Shown one piece after another: positions 1-7,578 of a DNA stretch of 64,000 nucleotides. The position numbers were made by a program, and so were the translations under genes. The stretch comes from Bacteroidia bacterium (lineage in GTDB: Bacteria > Bacteroidota > Bacteroidia > Chitinophagales > JAUHXS01), in assembly GCA_030426955.1 (NCBI GenBank), contig JAUHXS010000008.1, forward strand, positions 1-64,000, read 5' to 3'. The first letter of the stretch is position 1; the number at the start of each line of letters is the position of its first letter. The notes beneath the pieces are model-generated. The model was not told where the DNA came from. It did not search any database and worked only from the letters and a program-made list of their open reading frames with translations.

Positions 1-1
1 T

Positions 2-112
2 TTTCTAATCAATATTCTTGGTGCGTTAACTGCTTACTGCTTTTTTCCTAAAAAACCTTCGCTTAATATTGATTTTATCCCTAATGATAATCAACTTTTA
101 ATTGCTGCTTAA
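2..112 (+). CDS. C-terminal end of a transposase-like protein, cut by the left edge
   Basis: An open frame enters from the left edge and stops at TAA 110-112, giving 36 residues. The stretch contains FFPKKPSLNIDF and ends NQLLIAA. A hydrophobic helix followed by PKKPSxN and a short NQL-type tail recalls the C-terminus of DDE transposases common in Bacteroidota (IS982-like). That family call is from memory of such tails and is an inference. The bases just after the stop (ACCGAACTCACG, 113-124) could be the element's terminal repeat, but the other end lies outside the window, so this cannot be tested here. It may equally be the tail of an unrelated protein. Confidence 0.4.
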   Translation, partial: FLINILGALTAYCFFPKKPSLNIDFIPNDNQLLIAA

Positions 113-235
113 ACCGAACTCACGTTATTTAATTCACTAATTCTTGTGTTTTTAATCCAAAAGCCAATTTGCTCAGATATTGAAAAAAGCTTTAGCGATG
201 CAACTTTTTCCTTATTTTTATCGTTATAACAGGTA

Positions 236-445
236 GTGAAAGTACTATTAGACATAAAAGATCATAAAGCTGCATTTGTAATGGAATTACTTAAGAACTT
301 TTCTTTTGTAAAGGCAAAGCCTTTAACAAATAAAAAAGAAAAATTTCTTAATGGCTTCAAACAAGCGATAGAGGAAGTTAAGCTGGCAAAGCAGGGTAAA
401 CTTAAGACAACCCCTCTAAAAGAGTTCTTAGATGAGTTAAGGTAG
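236..445 (+). CDS. Small antitoxin-like protein, 69 aa
   Basis: The GTG start at 236 opens MKVLLDIKDHKAAFVMELL, followed by a short KAKPL segment and a Lys-rich amphipathic helix with the end PLKEFLDELR. Small Bacteroidota proteins of this shape (short beta strand, then helix) usually sit immediately upstream of RelE/ParE-type genes and are treated as antitoxin candidates. I recognise the general pattern, not a named family. No partner gene is visible: 446-590 holds no ORF, and the next gene encodes a regulator/phosphoribosyltransferase. It therefore looks like an orphan. Its position between a transposase-like tail and an HTH gene fits an accessory patch. Confidence 0.6.
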   Translation: MKVLLDIKDHKAAFVMELLKNFSFVKAKPLTNKKEKFLNGFKQAIEEVKLAKQGKLKTTPLKEFLDELR

Positions 446-552
446 AACTACCTTATTTTAAGAAAAGAGCAAAACGGATTACCCACAACTAATACACAGT
501 AATCTCAAGTTAATTCTTGATTTATACTAAAAGTAAAACTGCACACTTTTAA

Positions 553-589
553 TTATATTTGACTATTGATAGTAAATAGTCAAATATAA
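553..589. promoter_or_regulatory. Promoter covered by a 15-bp perfect inverted repeat (probable operator)
   Basis: Arms 553-567 and 575-589 are exact reverse complements around a 7-nt spacer, and the repeat ends one base before the ATG at 591. The left arm contains a perfect Bacteroidota -7 box (TATATTTG, 554-561), which would place the transcript start near 565-568, inside the repeat. The core word ACTAT/ATAGT occurs three times (562-566, 569-573, 576-580), suggesting several half-sites. A repressor bound here would block initiation, and the RNA hairpin would lie against the start codon. The downstream gene encodes a winged-helix protein, so autoregulation is the simplest inference. No clear -33 TTG was found at the usual spacing. 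Confidence 0.75.
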
Positions 590-590
590 A

Positions 591-1574
591 ATGACCATTG
601 AAGAGAAAATAAAAAGGCAGTTCGCAATTCACAAAGAACTATCCGTAAAGGAACTAGTCAATAGATTGGATGTTTCTAAGCAGATGATTCATAAAGTATT
701 AAATAAGCTAGTAGAAACAGGAATTGTAGAGAAACTGGGGGCTACACCTAAAACAGTGTATAGGAGATTAGAAAATAGGAAGAATAAGGAAGTACCAACG
801 AAATTAAATATTACAGAAGAACAAAAAGATTTCTTGCAGAAACACTTTCTAATTGTTACTGCTACTGGCAATTTAATTGAAGGGGCCAAAGCCTTTGAGT
901 ATTGGTGTAATGAAAGAAAACAACCGTTACAAAAAACACTACTAGAGTTTATTTTGACTAAGCAAAAATATTTAGGGTATTATAATGAAAATGGCATAAT
1001 TAAAGGTACTCAGAAGCTAATCAAAACATACCAAGAAAGTACGTATTTAGATGATATCTATTATATCGATTTTTATGCCATTGAACGTTTTGGGAAAACA
1101 AAGTTGGGAACTCTATTGCATTATGCTAAACAAGGACAAAACAAGTTTTTAATGTCTAAGGTTATGGAGGAGGTTCAGGGAAAAGTGATGGAGTTTATAT
1201 CAATCTACCAAATAGATGCCGTTGGATTTGTTCCTCCTACCATTCGAAGAGAAGTTCAAATCATGAAATATATTCAAGACCGTTTAAATGTTCCCCTTCC
1301 GGTTCTGGATATAAAAAAAATAAATGGACTAATTCCTGTACCACAAAAGTCACTCTCCAAGCTGGATGAAAGGATTAAAAATGCAGAGAGTACTTTTGCA
1401 ATAACCGATCAGAGAAAGTTTAATAGAGTTCTTTTATTGGATGATGCAGTTGGGTCTGGTTCAACATTAAATCAAATTGCTGAGAAAATTAAATCTAAAC
1501 AAATTGCAAAAGAGGTTATTGGGTTGGCAGTTGTTGGTAGCTTTAAGGGCTTTGATGTAATTACGGATATTTGA
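591..1574 (+). CDS. Winged-helix regulator fused to a phosphoribosyltransferase-like domain
   Basis: A 327-aa protein. Residues about 8-62 form a winged helix (KELVNRLDVSKQMIHKVLNK, then a wing). A middle domain follows, then a C-terminal type I phosphoribosyltransferase-like fold. The PRPP-binding loop is LLLDDAVGSGSTL at 281-293, preceded by VGFVPPTIRREVQ and VPQKSLSKLDERIKNAE, and the protein ends in GSFKGFDVI. The acidic pair and the GSGST loop needed for PRPP binding are present, so the domain may sense or use a ribosyl-phosphate ligand, as PurR-type regulators do. HTH plus PRTase proteins are also accessory components of some retrons, but no reverse transcriptase is seen in this window. 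The substrate is unknown. A 15-bp inverted repeat lies over its promoter. Confidence 0.75.
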   Translation: MTIEEKIKRQFAIHKELSVKELVNRLDVSKQMIHKVLNKLVETGIVEKLGATPKTVYRRLENRKNKEVPTKLNITEEQKDFLQKHFLIVTATGNLIEGAKAFEYWCNERKQPLQKTLLEFILTKQKYLGYYNENGIIKGTQKLIKTYQESTYLDDIYYIDFYAIERFGKTKLGTLLHYAKQGQNKFLMSKVMEEVQGKVMEFISIYQIDAVGFVPPTIRREVQIMKYIQDRLNVPLPVLDIKKINGLIPVPQKSLSKLDERIKNAESTFAITDQRKFNRVLLLDDAVGSGSTLNQIAEKIKSKQIAKEVIGLAVVGSFKGFDVITDI

Positions 1575-1618
1575 TGCTCTAATCTTTAAATTTGCAATCT
1601 GCAATCTTGGATCAATAA

Positions 1619-3154
1619 TCACCCAGCCCACCCCTCACGATCCAAGCTTCTATACTGAATGGCCTCAGCAATATGTTCTGGTAAGATTTTATCAGAGTCA
1701 GCTAAATCGGCAATCGTACGCCCAACTTTTAAAATACGGTCATAAGCACGAGCAGAAAGATCCAATTTTTCCATCGCTGTCTTTAATAGATTTTGCCCCA
1801 CTTGATCTAGTTGACACAACTCTTTCAATTGCTTAGAAGAGATTTGTGCATTGCAGTATTGACCTACTATTTCTTTATATCTGTTGCTTTGAACTTCTCT
1901 AGCATTAATGACACGCTCCCTGATATCTTTGCTATTTTCCGATTCGGGAGCAGAGGATAACTCATTAAAAGAAACAGGTGTGACTTCCACATGAAGGTCA
2001 ATACGATCCAACAACGGTCCCGATATTTTGTTTAGGTATTTTTGAACAATGCCCGGAGCACAAACGCACTCTTTTTCAGGATGGTTGTAATAACCACAAG
2101 GGCAAGGGTTCATCGAGGCAATGAGCATAAAGCTAGCTGGATAATCCACACTAAACTTAGCCCTTGAGATGTTTACTTTTCGCTCCTCCATTGGTTGACG
2201 TAGAACCTCTAAGACAGTTCGCTTAAATTCTGGTAACTCATCTAAAAACAATACCCCATTATGTGCCAAGGAAATTTCTCCTGGCTGTGGTTGATTGCCA
2301 CCTCCGACAAGCGCAACGTCGGAAACGGTATGGTGGGGAGATCTGAAAGGTCTTGACGCAACAAGTGAATCAGACGAAAGTTTGCCTGCCACAGAATGAA
2401 TCTTGGTTGTCTCCAATGCCTCTTGCAATGTGAGCGGTGGAAGAATAGTTGGTATTCTCTTAGCCAACATAGTTTTTCCCGCACCAGGAGGTCCGATTAA
2501 GATGACATTGTGCCCACCGGCAGCAGCTATTTCTAATGCTCTTTTGATGTTTTTCTGACCTTTTACATCAGCGAAGTCAAACTCAGAACTAGATTGATTT
2601 TGTGAAAACTCACCTCGTGTATCAACAAAGGTTGGATGAATTTCTAAAGCACCATTAAGGTAGTTGATGGTTTCTTGTAGGCTTTCAACACCAATCACGT
2701 CAATATCATTAACAATAGCTGCCTCCCTGGCGTTAACTTTGGGTAAAATAAACTTCTTGAATCCTTCTTGTCTGGCTTTTATGGCAATCGGTAAAACGCC
2801 TTTGATCGGTTGTAATGCTCCATCCAAAGACAATTCTCCCATAATAACATATTGATCCAGCGTCTCGTTTTCAACTTGTTCGGAAGCTGCAAGGATTCCA
2901 ATCGCCATTGTTAGGTCATATGCAGACCCTTCTTTTTTGATATCAGCTGGTGCCATATTGATGACAATCTTTTGTCGAGGCATTTTATACCCGATATGTT
3001 TGATTGCCGTTTCTATCCTTTGCCATGACTCTTTTACTGCATTATCTGGCAATCCAACGATAAAGTATTTGCTACCTTGTCCGACACTAACTTCTACCGT
3101 AATTGTTGTTGCATCAATTCCATAGACAGCACTTCCAAAAGTTTTTACCAGCAT
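1619..3154 (-). CDS. comM: YifB/ComM-family magnesium-chelatase-like AAA+ ATPase
   Basis: A 511-aa protein of the usual family length. Residues 1-170 form the N-terminal ChlI domain (VEVSVGQGSKYFIVGLPD...). The AAA+ core has Walker A GPPGAGKTMLAK at 221-232 and Walker B VLFLDELPEF at 301-310. A Cys-rich insert, CPCGYYNHPEKECVC, follows at 351-365, and the C-terminal Mg-chelatase domain ends with SARAYDRILKVGRTIADL. ComM is a hexameric helicase that promotes branch migration during integration of transforming DNA, so this is the one gene here with a link to natural transformation. It is a single gene convergent with the upstream regulator; the 44 nt between them show no strong terminator. Confidence 0.93.
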   Translation of the reverse strand: MLVKTFGSAVYGIDATTITVEVSVGQGSKYFIVGLPDNAVKESWQRIETAIKHIGYKMPRQKIVINMAPADIKKEGSAYDLTMAIGILAASEQVENETLDQYVIMGELSLDGALQPIKGVLPIAIKARQEGFKKFILPKVNAREAAIVNDIDVIGVESLQETINYLNGALEIHPTFVDTRGEFSQNQSSSEFDFADVKGQKNIKRALEIAAAGGHNVILIGPPGAGKTMLAKRIPTILPPLTLQEALETTKIHSVAGKLSSDSLVASRPFRSPHHTVSDVALVGGGNQPQPGEISLAHNGVLFLDELPEFKRTVLEVLRQPMEERKVNISRAKFSVDYPASFMLIASMNPCPCGYYNHPEKECVCAPGIVQKYLNKISGPLLDRIDLHVEVTPVSFNELSSAPESENSKDIRERVINAREVQSNRYKEIVGQYCNAQISSKQLKELCQLDQVGQNLLKTAMEKLDLSARAYDRILKVGRTIADLADSDKILPEHIAEAIQYRSLDREGWAG

Positions 3155-3215
3155 GATGCAATATTACGGATGCGCATTTAAAAACAGAAATACAATAAGA
3201 AGAAAATAAGTTGAC

Positions 3216-4748
3216 TTACTTAAAATATAAAGCAATTTCTTTTTCTAAACTCGTTTTATGGAGTGAACTGTTAATGAATGGAATAATAAATACATTATCA
3301 ATGAAGTCTTTTTCGATATCAGATGATAATAGTGAGCTTAGTTCCTCTTTTGTTTTTTGATAATATACCTTAAGCTTTTTGTCTTCGAGCTGCTTTGCCG
3401 TTGTTTTGAATAAGCTTAATGTCAATTTGATAGACCTTATGCCTTGCTCTCTCTTTTTTACCGCACGCATGATGGACATGACCAATGACTCTACCAATAT
3501 ATGATTCCCTAATTCTATATGGCACAAGATTTCTAAACACTTGGACATGATGTGTACCTGATTGGATAAATCAGACTTCTCTGTGAAAGCTTTTTGTAAT
3601 ATATCGATTGCATCGTTATATCTTCCTACTGCAATCAATAAAGAGGCATTGATATGATGAAGCCTTGTTTGTTTGAAAGAACTTAAGTAATCTTGAAACT
3701 TAAATATATTTTTGCGCTCATTTTTTATTAGGGCAATTCCTTCTGGGAATCTTCCAGAGTAGAGGTAAAGCAAGGTCCTAAAAGAATATATGGCCTCAAA
3801 CACATTAGCCTCTAAAGATACACTAGAGTCAAGCCCTTTTATAGAAAGTTGCTCCATATTGTCTAATAATTTCTCTGCTTCACCATATGCTCTCTCTTTT
3901 ATCTTCACATTGGCCCCATTAGACAGCGCTCGAAAGAAACTTATTTGCCACTTTTCAGCTTTTAATGCTTTAGGGTGTTGCTCAAAAAGTTGGATCATTT
4001 CCTGAATTGATTGCTTAAATTCTTGGGGTTTGTCCAAAACATTACACATGAGTGTTTTAATGAGTATACTATTTTGAATAGAATTAAAATCTAATGTTTT
4101 AAAAGGCGGCTTTTGTAGTTGTTTGCTCATTTGAGATACTTCAGCAATAAAACTCTTATTTGTGCTTCCAAACTTTCTGAACCTAGCAAACAAATTGGTG
4201 TAGGTTGAACTGTAAAAGTTAAACGCAATTATCTTATCTGTAATAGACTGCCTTTCATTTAATAATTCTTGAAGTTCTTCACTAGCGATTTGTTTGGTAT
4301 TGGTATATAATGCCAATTCTGCATTTATACTAATAAGAATGCCAGATAAATATTCTATTTCATAAGAAAGGGTTTTGGCTTTTCTCAATAGTGTTTTAGA
4401 CAGATTGAAAAAACCTTTAGAAAAAAGTATTTCTGCCTCTTCTATACAGGCATTAATTTGGGCAACCTTATTTTTTTCGGAATGGAAAACCCGCAAAGAA
4501 CCCAATATTAGATTAAACAAGTAATTTTTGAGTGCAGAAAAATGCTTGGCTTTGCCTTCCTTTTCTAGTTCGTTAATTATGGCATTTTCATCGTATTTTT
4601 TTTGTTTATTGAGCAGATCAAAAAGCCTAATGTACCTATTGTCGTTATCAGAACTAAAACCTTTAGAATATTTTTTGAAATATCCCTTTTCATTTCGACT
4701 CATTGACTTAATCAACGAAAACAGATCTGTGGAGGATTGTCTTGCCAC
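3216..4748 (-). CDS. Helical-repeat (TPR-like) protein, paralogue A
   Basis: A 510-aa, largely alpha-helical protein with no signal peptide or membrane segment, so probably cytoplasmic. It starts at GTG 4748, 22 nt downstream of a perfect -7 box. It shares three N-terminal blocks with the proteins at 29150 and 62499: LFSLIKSMSRNEKGYFKK, LFDLLNKQKKYDE and YLFNLILGSLRVFH. The remainder resembles TPR-type helix pairs (for example the SGRFPEGIALI and VGRYNDAIDILQKAF regions), with the conserved KKREQGIRSIKLTLSLF stretch near the C-terminus. I do not recognise a named family. It diverges from an FG-GAP surface-protein gene with a type-B T9SS tail. Both other copies are also next to a type-B surface-protein gene. 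Confidence 0.75.
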   Translation of the reverse strand: MARQSSTDLFSLIKSMSRNEKGYFKKYSKGFSSDNDNRYIRLFDLLNKQKKYDENAIINELEKEGKAKHFSALKNYLFNLILGSLRVFHSEKNKVAQINACIEEAEILFSKGFFNLSKTLLRKAKTLSYEIEYLSGILISINAELALYTNTKQIASEELQELLNERQSITDKIIAFNFYSSTYTNLFARFRKFGSTNKSFIAEVSQMSKQLQKPPFKTLDFNSIQNSILIKTLMCNVLDKPQEFKQSIQEMIQLFEQHPKALKAEKWQISFFRALSNGANVKIKERAYGEAEKLLDNMEQLSIKGLDSSVSLEANVFEAIYSFRTLLYLYSGRFPEGIALIKNERKNIFKFQDYLSSFKQTRLHHINASLLIAVGRYNDAIDILQKAFTEKSDLSNQVHIMSKCLEILCHIELGNHILVESLVMSIMRAVKKREQGIRSIKLTLSLFKTTAKQLEDKKLKVYYQKTKEELSSLLSSDIEKDFIDNVFIIPFINSSLHKTSLEKEIALYFK

Positions 4749-4770
4749 GTAATTTGGTTTGAGTGAAGTG

Positions 4771-4778
4771 CAAATATA
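4771..4778 (-). promoter_or_regulatory. Bacteroidota -7 box upstream of paralogue A
   Basis: The minus strand reads TATATTTG, an exact match to TAnnTTTG, 22 nt before the GTG start at 4748. No TTG was found at the usual -33 distance, so this is a half-supported promoter. Confidence 0.45.
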
Positions 4779-4910
4779 ATAAAAATAACTGCCTTATAAA
4801 TAGGTAATTATATCTCTTGTTGGAGCTTTCGGCTCACAAAAAATGGGGCAAATTAGACCTTGGATTGATGAAGATAAGCTTTATAATTAGTTGCCTATAA
4901 AGCCTTATAA

Positions 4911-6914
4911 ATGCAAATTAGACAACTATTTATAATTAACATGGTGATGTTCGGATCACTTAATTTATTTTCTCAAGATTGGAATGAAGTAACAAAGGTG
5001 TTGTCGAGTGACATCGAAGGAGGGGATTTCTTTGGTTGGTCATGTGATATATCTGGAAATTTTGCCATAATTGGTGCATTTAGAGAAGATAATGACACTA
5101 ATAATGCATGGGCATTGGATGATGCTGGATCTGCTTATATCTTTGAGAAGGTGGGTTGTAATTGGGTTCAGAAGCAAAAGTTGATAGCAACTGAAAGGGA
5201 GGATGTCGATTTGTTTGGCTACAGTGTTGCGATTTCTGGAGACTATGCTATTGTGGGTGCATACGCTCAAGATTATGATGAGAACTATGATAATTATATT
5301 GAAGGGGCAGGTGCAGCCTATATTTATGAAAGAAATGCACTCGGTCAGTGGGTAGAAGTTCAAAAGATAGTTGCATCAGATCGTGATTTTTTAAGTGATT
5401 TTGGATGGGATGTCGATATTGACAGTCATTATGCTGTTATTGGAGCATTTAAAGAATTCAAGGATGCAAACGGGTTAAATTCTTTAAGTAACGCAGGCGC
5501 AGCCTATGTTTTCGAAAGAGATATTAATGGTATTTGGAATGAAGCTGAAAAGTTAGTTCCTCAAGATAGAGAGACCGGTGATGAGTTTGGAAAATCTGTT
5601 GCTATATCAAAAGACTATGTTGTTGTTGGTGCCTACTTTGAAGACGAAGATGAAATGGGATCCAGTACTATGTCAAATGCTGGTTCAGCATACATTTTTA
5701 AAAGAAGTACAGGAGGAGATTGGAATGAGGTGCAAAAAATTGTGCCTTTAGATCGAAACAATAACGATCGCTTTGGGATTTCGGTAGATATTGATTCTGA
5801 GAATTTGGTTGTAGGTGCTTACTTTGAAGATGAAAACAGTTTTGGTGAAAGCTTTGCAAATAATAGCGGGGCGGCATATGTATATCAGTTAAACTCAATG
5901 GGCACTTGGACTGAACAACAAAAGATAACAGCTTTGGACAGGCAAATGGGGGATTATTTTGGGTGGGAAGTTTCAATATCTGGTGAGTATATATCAGTAG
6001 GAAGCTATACTCATGATTATGATCAAGAAGGAGGTGGATATTTATCTGCAGCGGGAGCAGCTTACATATTTCGGCAAGATGATTTAGAAAATTGGAATCA
6101 AGTTTTTAAAGCTGTGGCTTCCGATAGAGAGAGTAATGATCGTCTTGGAACTTCAGTAGCAATAAGTAATGGTAATCTTCTTACTGGAGCAAATTTAAAA
6201 AACTTAGGATCAGCAAAAGGTGAGGGCAGTGCAGGGGCCGCATACTTTTATACATTTAATGATACGCCGATAGTAAAGACTATTGATACCAGTGTTTGTG
6301 GTCAATTTGCTTACGGTTCTAAATATATAGATGTCTCAGGAGTATTTTATGACACCATACTCTCAAACAATTGTGGTCAAGATACGGTCATTGTTCTTAA
6401 CTTGATAGTTGTTCCGCAGCCTTCTATTGCTTTAGAAACAGAAAAGAGTAATATAAATATAATTGAAGACCTCACTATAACTGCTTCTGGTGCTGAATAC
6501 TATTTATGGGAAAGAGGGGATACAACGAACGAAATTAAAGTGTCAATAAATGGAACTACAAAATATTGTGTAGTTGGCAGTAATCTTGAAAACGGTCAGA
6601 TATGCTCAGACACTGGTTGCATATTTATCCATACACCATGTGGTGAGTTGAAATCATTTAACCCTAATGCAATAAGTCGTAGTAGTTTTTCTAATAATAA
6701 GTTGTGTTTTGAGTGGAGTGAGTGTATAAAGTCTTCAACGCTGATTGTTTCTGACCGATGGGGCAATATTATCTTTACAGGTCAAGATAACGAGAGTTGT
6801 TGGGATGGGTTAGCTGCCCAGATTGTGAATGCTGGGGTTTATACGTACATTTATGAAGTGGTAATGCGATCTGGAGAGGTAATAAAAAGGAAGAGCACTA
6901 TTCAAGTATTTTAA
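4911..6914 (+). CDS. Secreted FG-GAP seven-bladed propeller protein with T9SS type-B tail
   Basis: A 667-aa protein with a signal peptide at about 1-22 ending FSQ. Seven repeats of about 60 residues follow, at roughly 23-445. Each follows the pattern QKIVASDR, DxFGxSVAIS, VGAYxEDxDE, AGAAYIFER, as in integrin-alpha-like FG-GAP propellers, and the Asp-rich loops suggest calcium binding. A short Cys-containing module follows (VCGQFAYGSKY...). The C-terminal domain has LIVSDRWGNIIF, CWDGL and NAGVYTYIYEVV, typical of gliding-motility-associated type-B sorting domains. The protein is therefore probably exported through T9SS and displayed on the cell surface; its ligand is unknown. It is a paralogue of the product at 43803, and its gene diverges from helical paralogue A. 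Confidence 0.88.
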   Translation: MQIRQLFIINMVMFGSLNLFSQDWNEVTKVLSSDIEGGDFFGWSCDISGNFAIIGAFREDNDTNNAWALDDAGSAYIFEKVGCNWVQKQKLIATEREDVDLFGYSVAISGDYAIVGAYAQDYDENYDNYIEGAGAAYIYERNALGQWVEVQKIVASDRDFLSDFGWDVDIDSHYAVIGAFKEFKDANGLNSLSNAGAAYVFERDINGIWNEAEKLVPQDRETGDEFGKSVAISKDYVVVGAYFEDEDEMGSSTMSNAGSAYIFKRSTGGDWNEVQKIVPLDRNNNDRFGISVDIDSENLVVGAYFEDENSFGESFANNSGAAYVYQLNSMGTWTEQQKITALDRQMGDYFGWEVSISGEYISVGSYTHDYDQEGGGYLSAAGAAYIFRQDDLENWNQVFKAVASDRESNDRLGTSVAISNGNLLTGANLKNLGSAKGEGSAGAAYFYTFNDTPIVKTIDTSVCGQFAYGSKYIDVSGVFYDTILSNNCGQDTVIVLNLIVVPQPSIALETEKSNINIIEDLTITASGAEYYLWERGDTTNEIKVSINGTTKYCVVGSNLENGQICSDTGCIFIHTPCGELKSFNPNAISRSSFSNNKLCFEWSECIKSSTLIVSDRWGNIIFTGQDNESCWDGLAAQIVNAGVYTYIYEVVMRSGEVIKRKSTIQVF

Positions 6915-6991
6915 TCAATAAAATATTATTCTGATCTATTGTAACTTTTTAAGGTCTGCTACGTATAATATATTAACCACAAACTATTTTT

Positions 6992-7120
6992 ATGGACGAC
7001 CTCTACCCGAACGAAGAAAAAAATACGAAAAACAAAAAGCCAATCTCAGATAAGAAGAGGATCAAGAATGCAAAGGAACTGATGAAGCTTTTAATAGATT
7101 TAAATACATTTGTTTTTTAA
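6992..7120 (+). CDS. Small basic/acidic protein, 42 aa, unknown
   Basis: ATG 6992 to TAA 7118-7120. The protein opens MDDLYPNEEK, continues with a Lys-rich middle (KNKKPISDKKRIKNAKE) and ends in a short amphipathic or hydrophobic helix, MKLLIDLNTFVF. The charge pattern is that of a real small protein more than a random frame, but there is no homologue I can name and no clear promoter. It is convergent with the DUF4293 gene. Its 3' end lies in an 11-bp inverted repeat shared with that gene's stop codon. Confidence 0.4.
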   Translation: MDDLYPNEEKNTKNKKPISDKKRIKNAKELMKLLIDLNTFVF

Positions 7121-7126
7121 ATCTAT
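7094..7126. terminator. Inverted repeat between convergent genes
   Basis: Arms 7094-7104 and 7116-7126 are exact 11-bp reverse complements with an 11-nt loop that contains a T-run. The repeat covers the stop codons of the 42-aa ORF (+) and of the DUF4293 gene (-). The stem is almost all A and T, so it would be a weak bidirectional terminator at best. Confidence 0.35.
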
Positions 7127-7488
7127 CTGAGTCTATCCATAGAGCGAACCAGCTTCTCATCTTTTTTAATAGCCCTAAGAGCCAAAGTGTTAAAAACTAA
7201 GGCAACAAAAGGAATTAATAGTATAATAACCTTAAACTCACTAGATCCTTGGGTAAAGCCCAAATACCAAAATAGCAAAGCAAATAATAGAATTACTACT
7301 GTTGTGATTTTTGCTAATAATATTTGTTTTTTTCTTTGCTTGAATAAAAAGATATTGATTAAGGGGACTATTCCAGATAGTATGGAAAAAATCAGTAGAG
7401 AAACTATCTTAATCCCAGCAAAGAAAGGAAGTGCCAACATTAAGACTGATGCAATTAGTAAATATATCGTTTGAATTCTTTGAAGCAT
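7123..7488 (-). CDS. DUF4293-family small membrane protein
   Basis: A 121-aa protein that starts MLQRIQTIYLLIASVLML. It has four predicted membrane helices (about 8-25, 28-47, 58-78 and 88-106) and a charged tail, IKKDEKLVRSMDRLR. The N-terminal MLQRIQTIYLL and the four-helix layout match the DUF4293 family, which is widespread in Bacteroidota, of unknown function, and in many genomes is near rho. No rho gene is in this window. A 30-bp perfect palindrome lies 50 nt upstream of its start. Confidence 0.75.
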   Translation of the reverse strand: MLQRIQTIYLLIASVLMLALPFFAGIKIVSLLIFSILSGIVPLINIFLFKQRKKQILLAKITTVVILLFALLFWYLGFTQGSSEFKVIILLIPFVALVFNTLALRAIKKDEKLVRSMDRLR

Positions 7489-7537
7489 ATTAAGTGTGTT
7501 TGAGTTTCAAATATAACACGACTCTTAGCATTATAGT

Positions 7538-7567
7538 AGCAATATTCACAAATTTGTGAATATTGCT
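7538..7567. promoter_or_regulatory. 30-bp perfect palindrome
   Basis: 7538-7552 and 7553-7567 are exact reverse complements with no spacer (AGCAATATTCACAAA and its complement). It lies 11 nt past the stop of the barrel-protein gene and 50 nt before the start of the DUF4293 gene, both on the minus strand. It could act as the terminator of the first, although no T-run follows, or as an operator for the second. Confidence 0.6.
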
Positions 7568-7578
7568 GTTTGAAGATG

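Noticed and set aside
591-1574. HTH-PRTase gene as part of a type III-like retron
   Set aside because: No reverse transcriptase or msr/msd-like structured RNA is visible in 1-590 or downstream, and the upstream frame looks transposase-like. It stays only a possibility beyond the left edge.
5040-5363. 107-codon open frame on the minus strand inside the FG-GAP gene
   Set aside because: It is opposite a clear repeat-protein gene, and its composition reflects the complement of the repeats, without a promoter.
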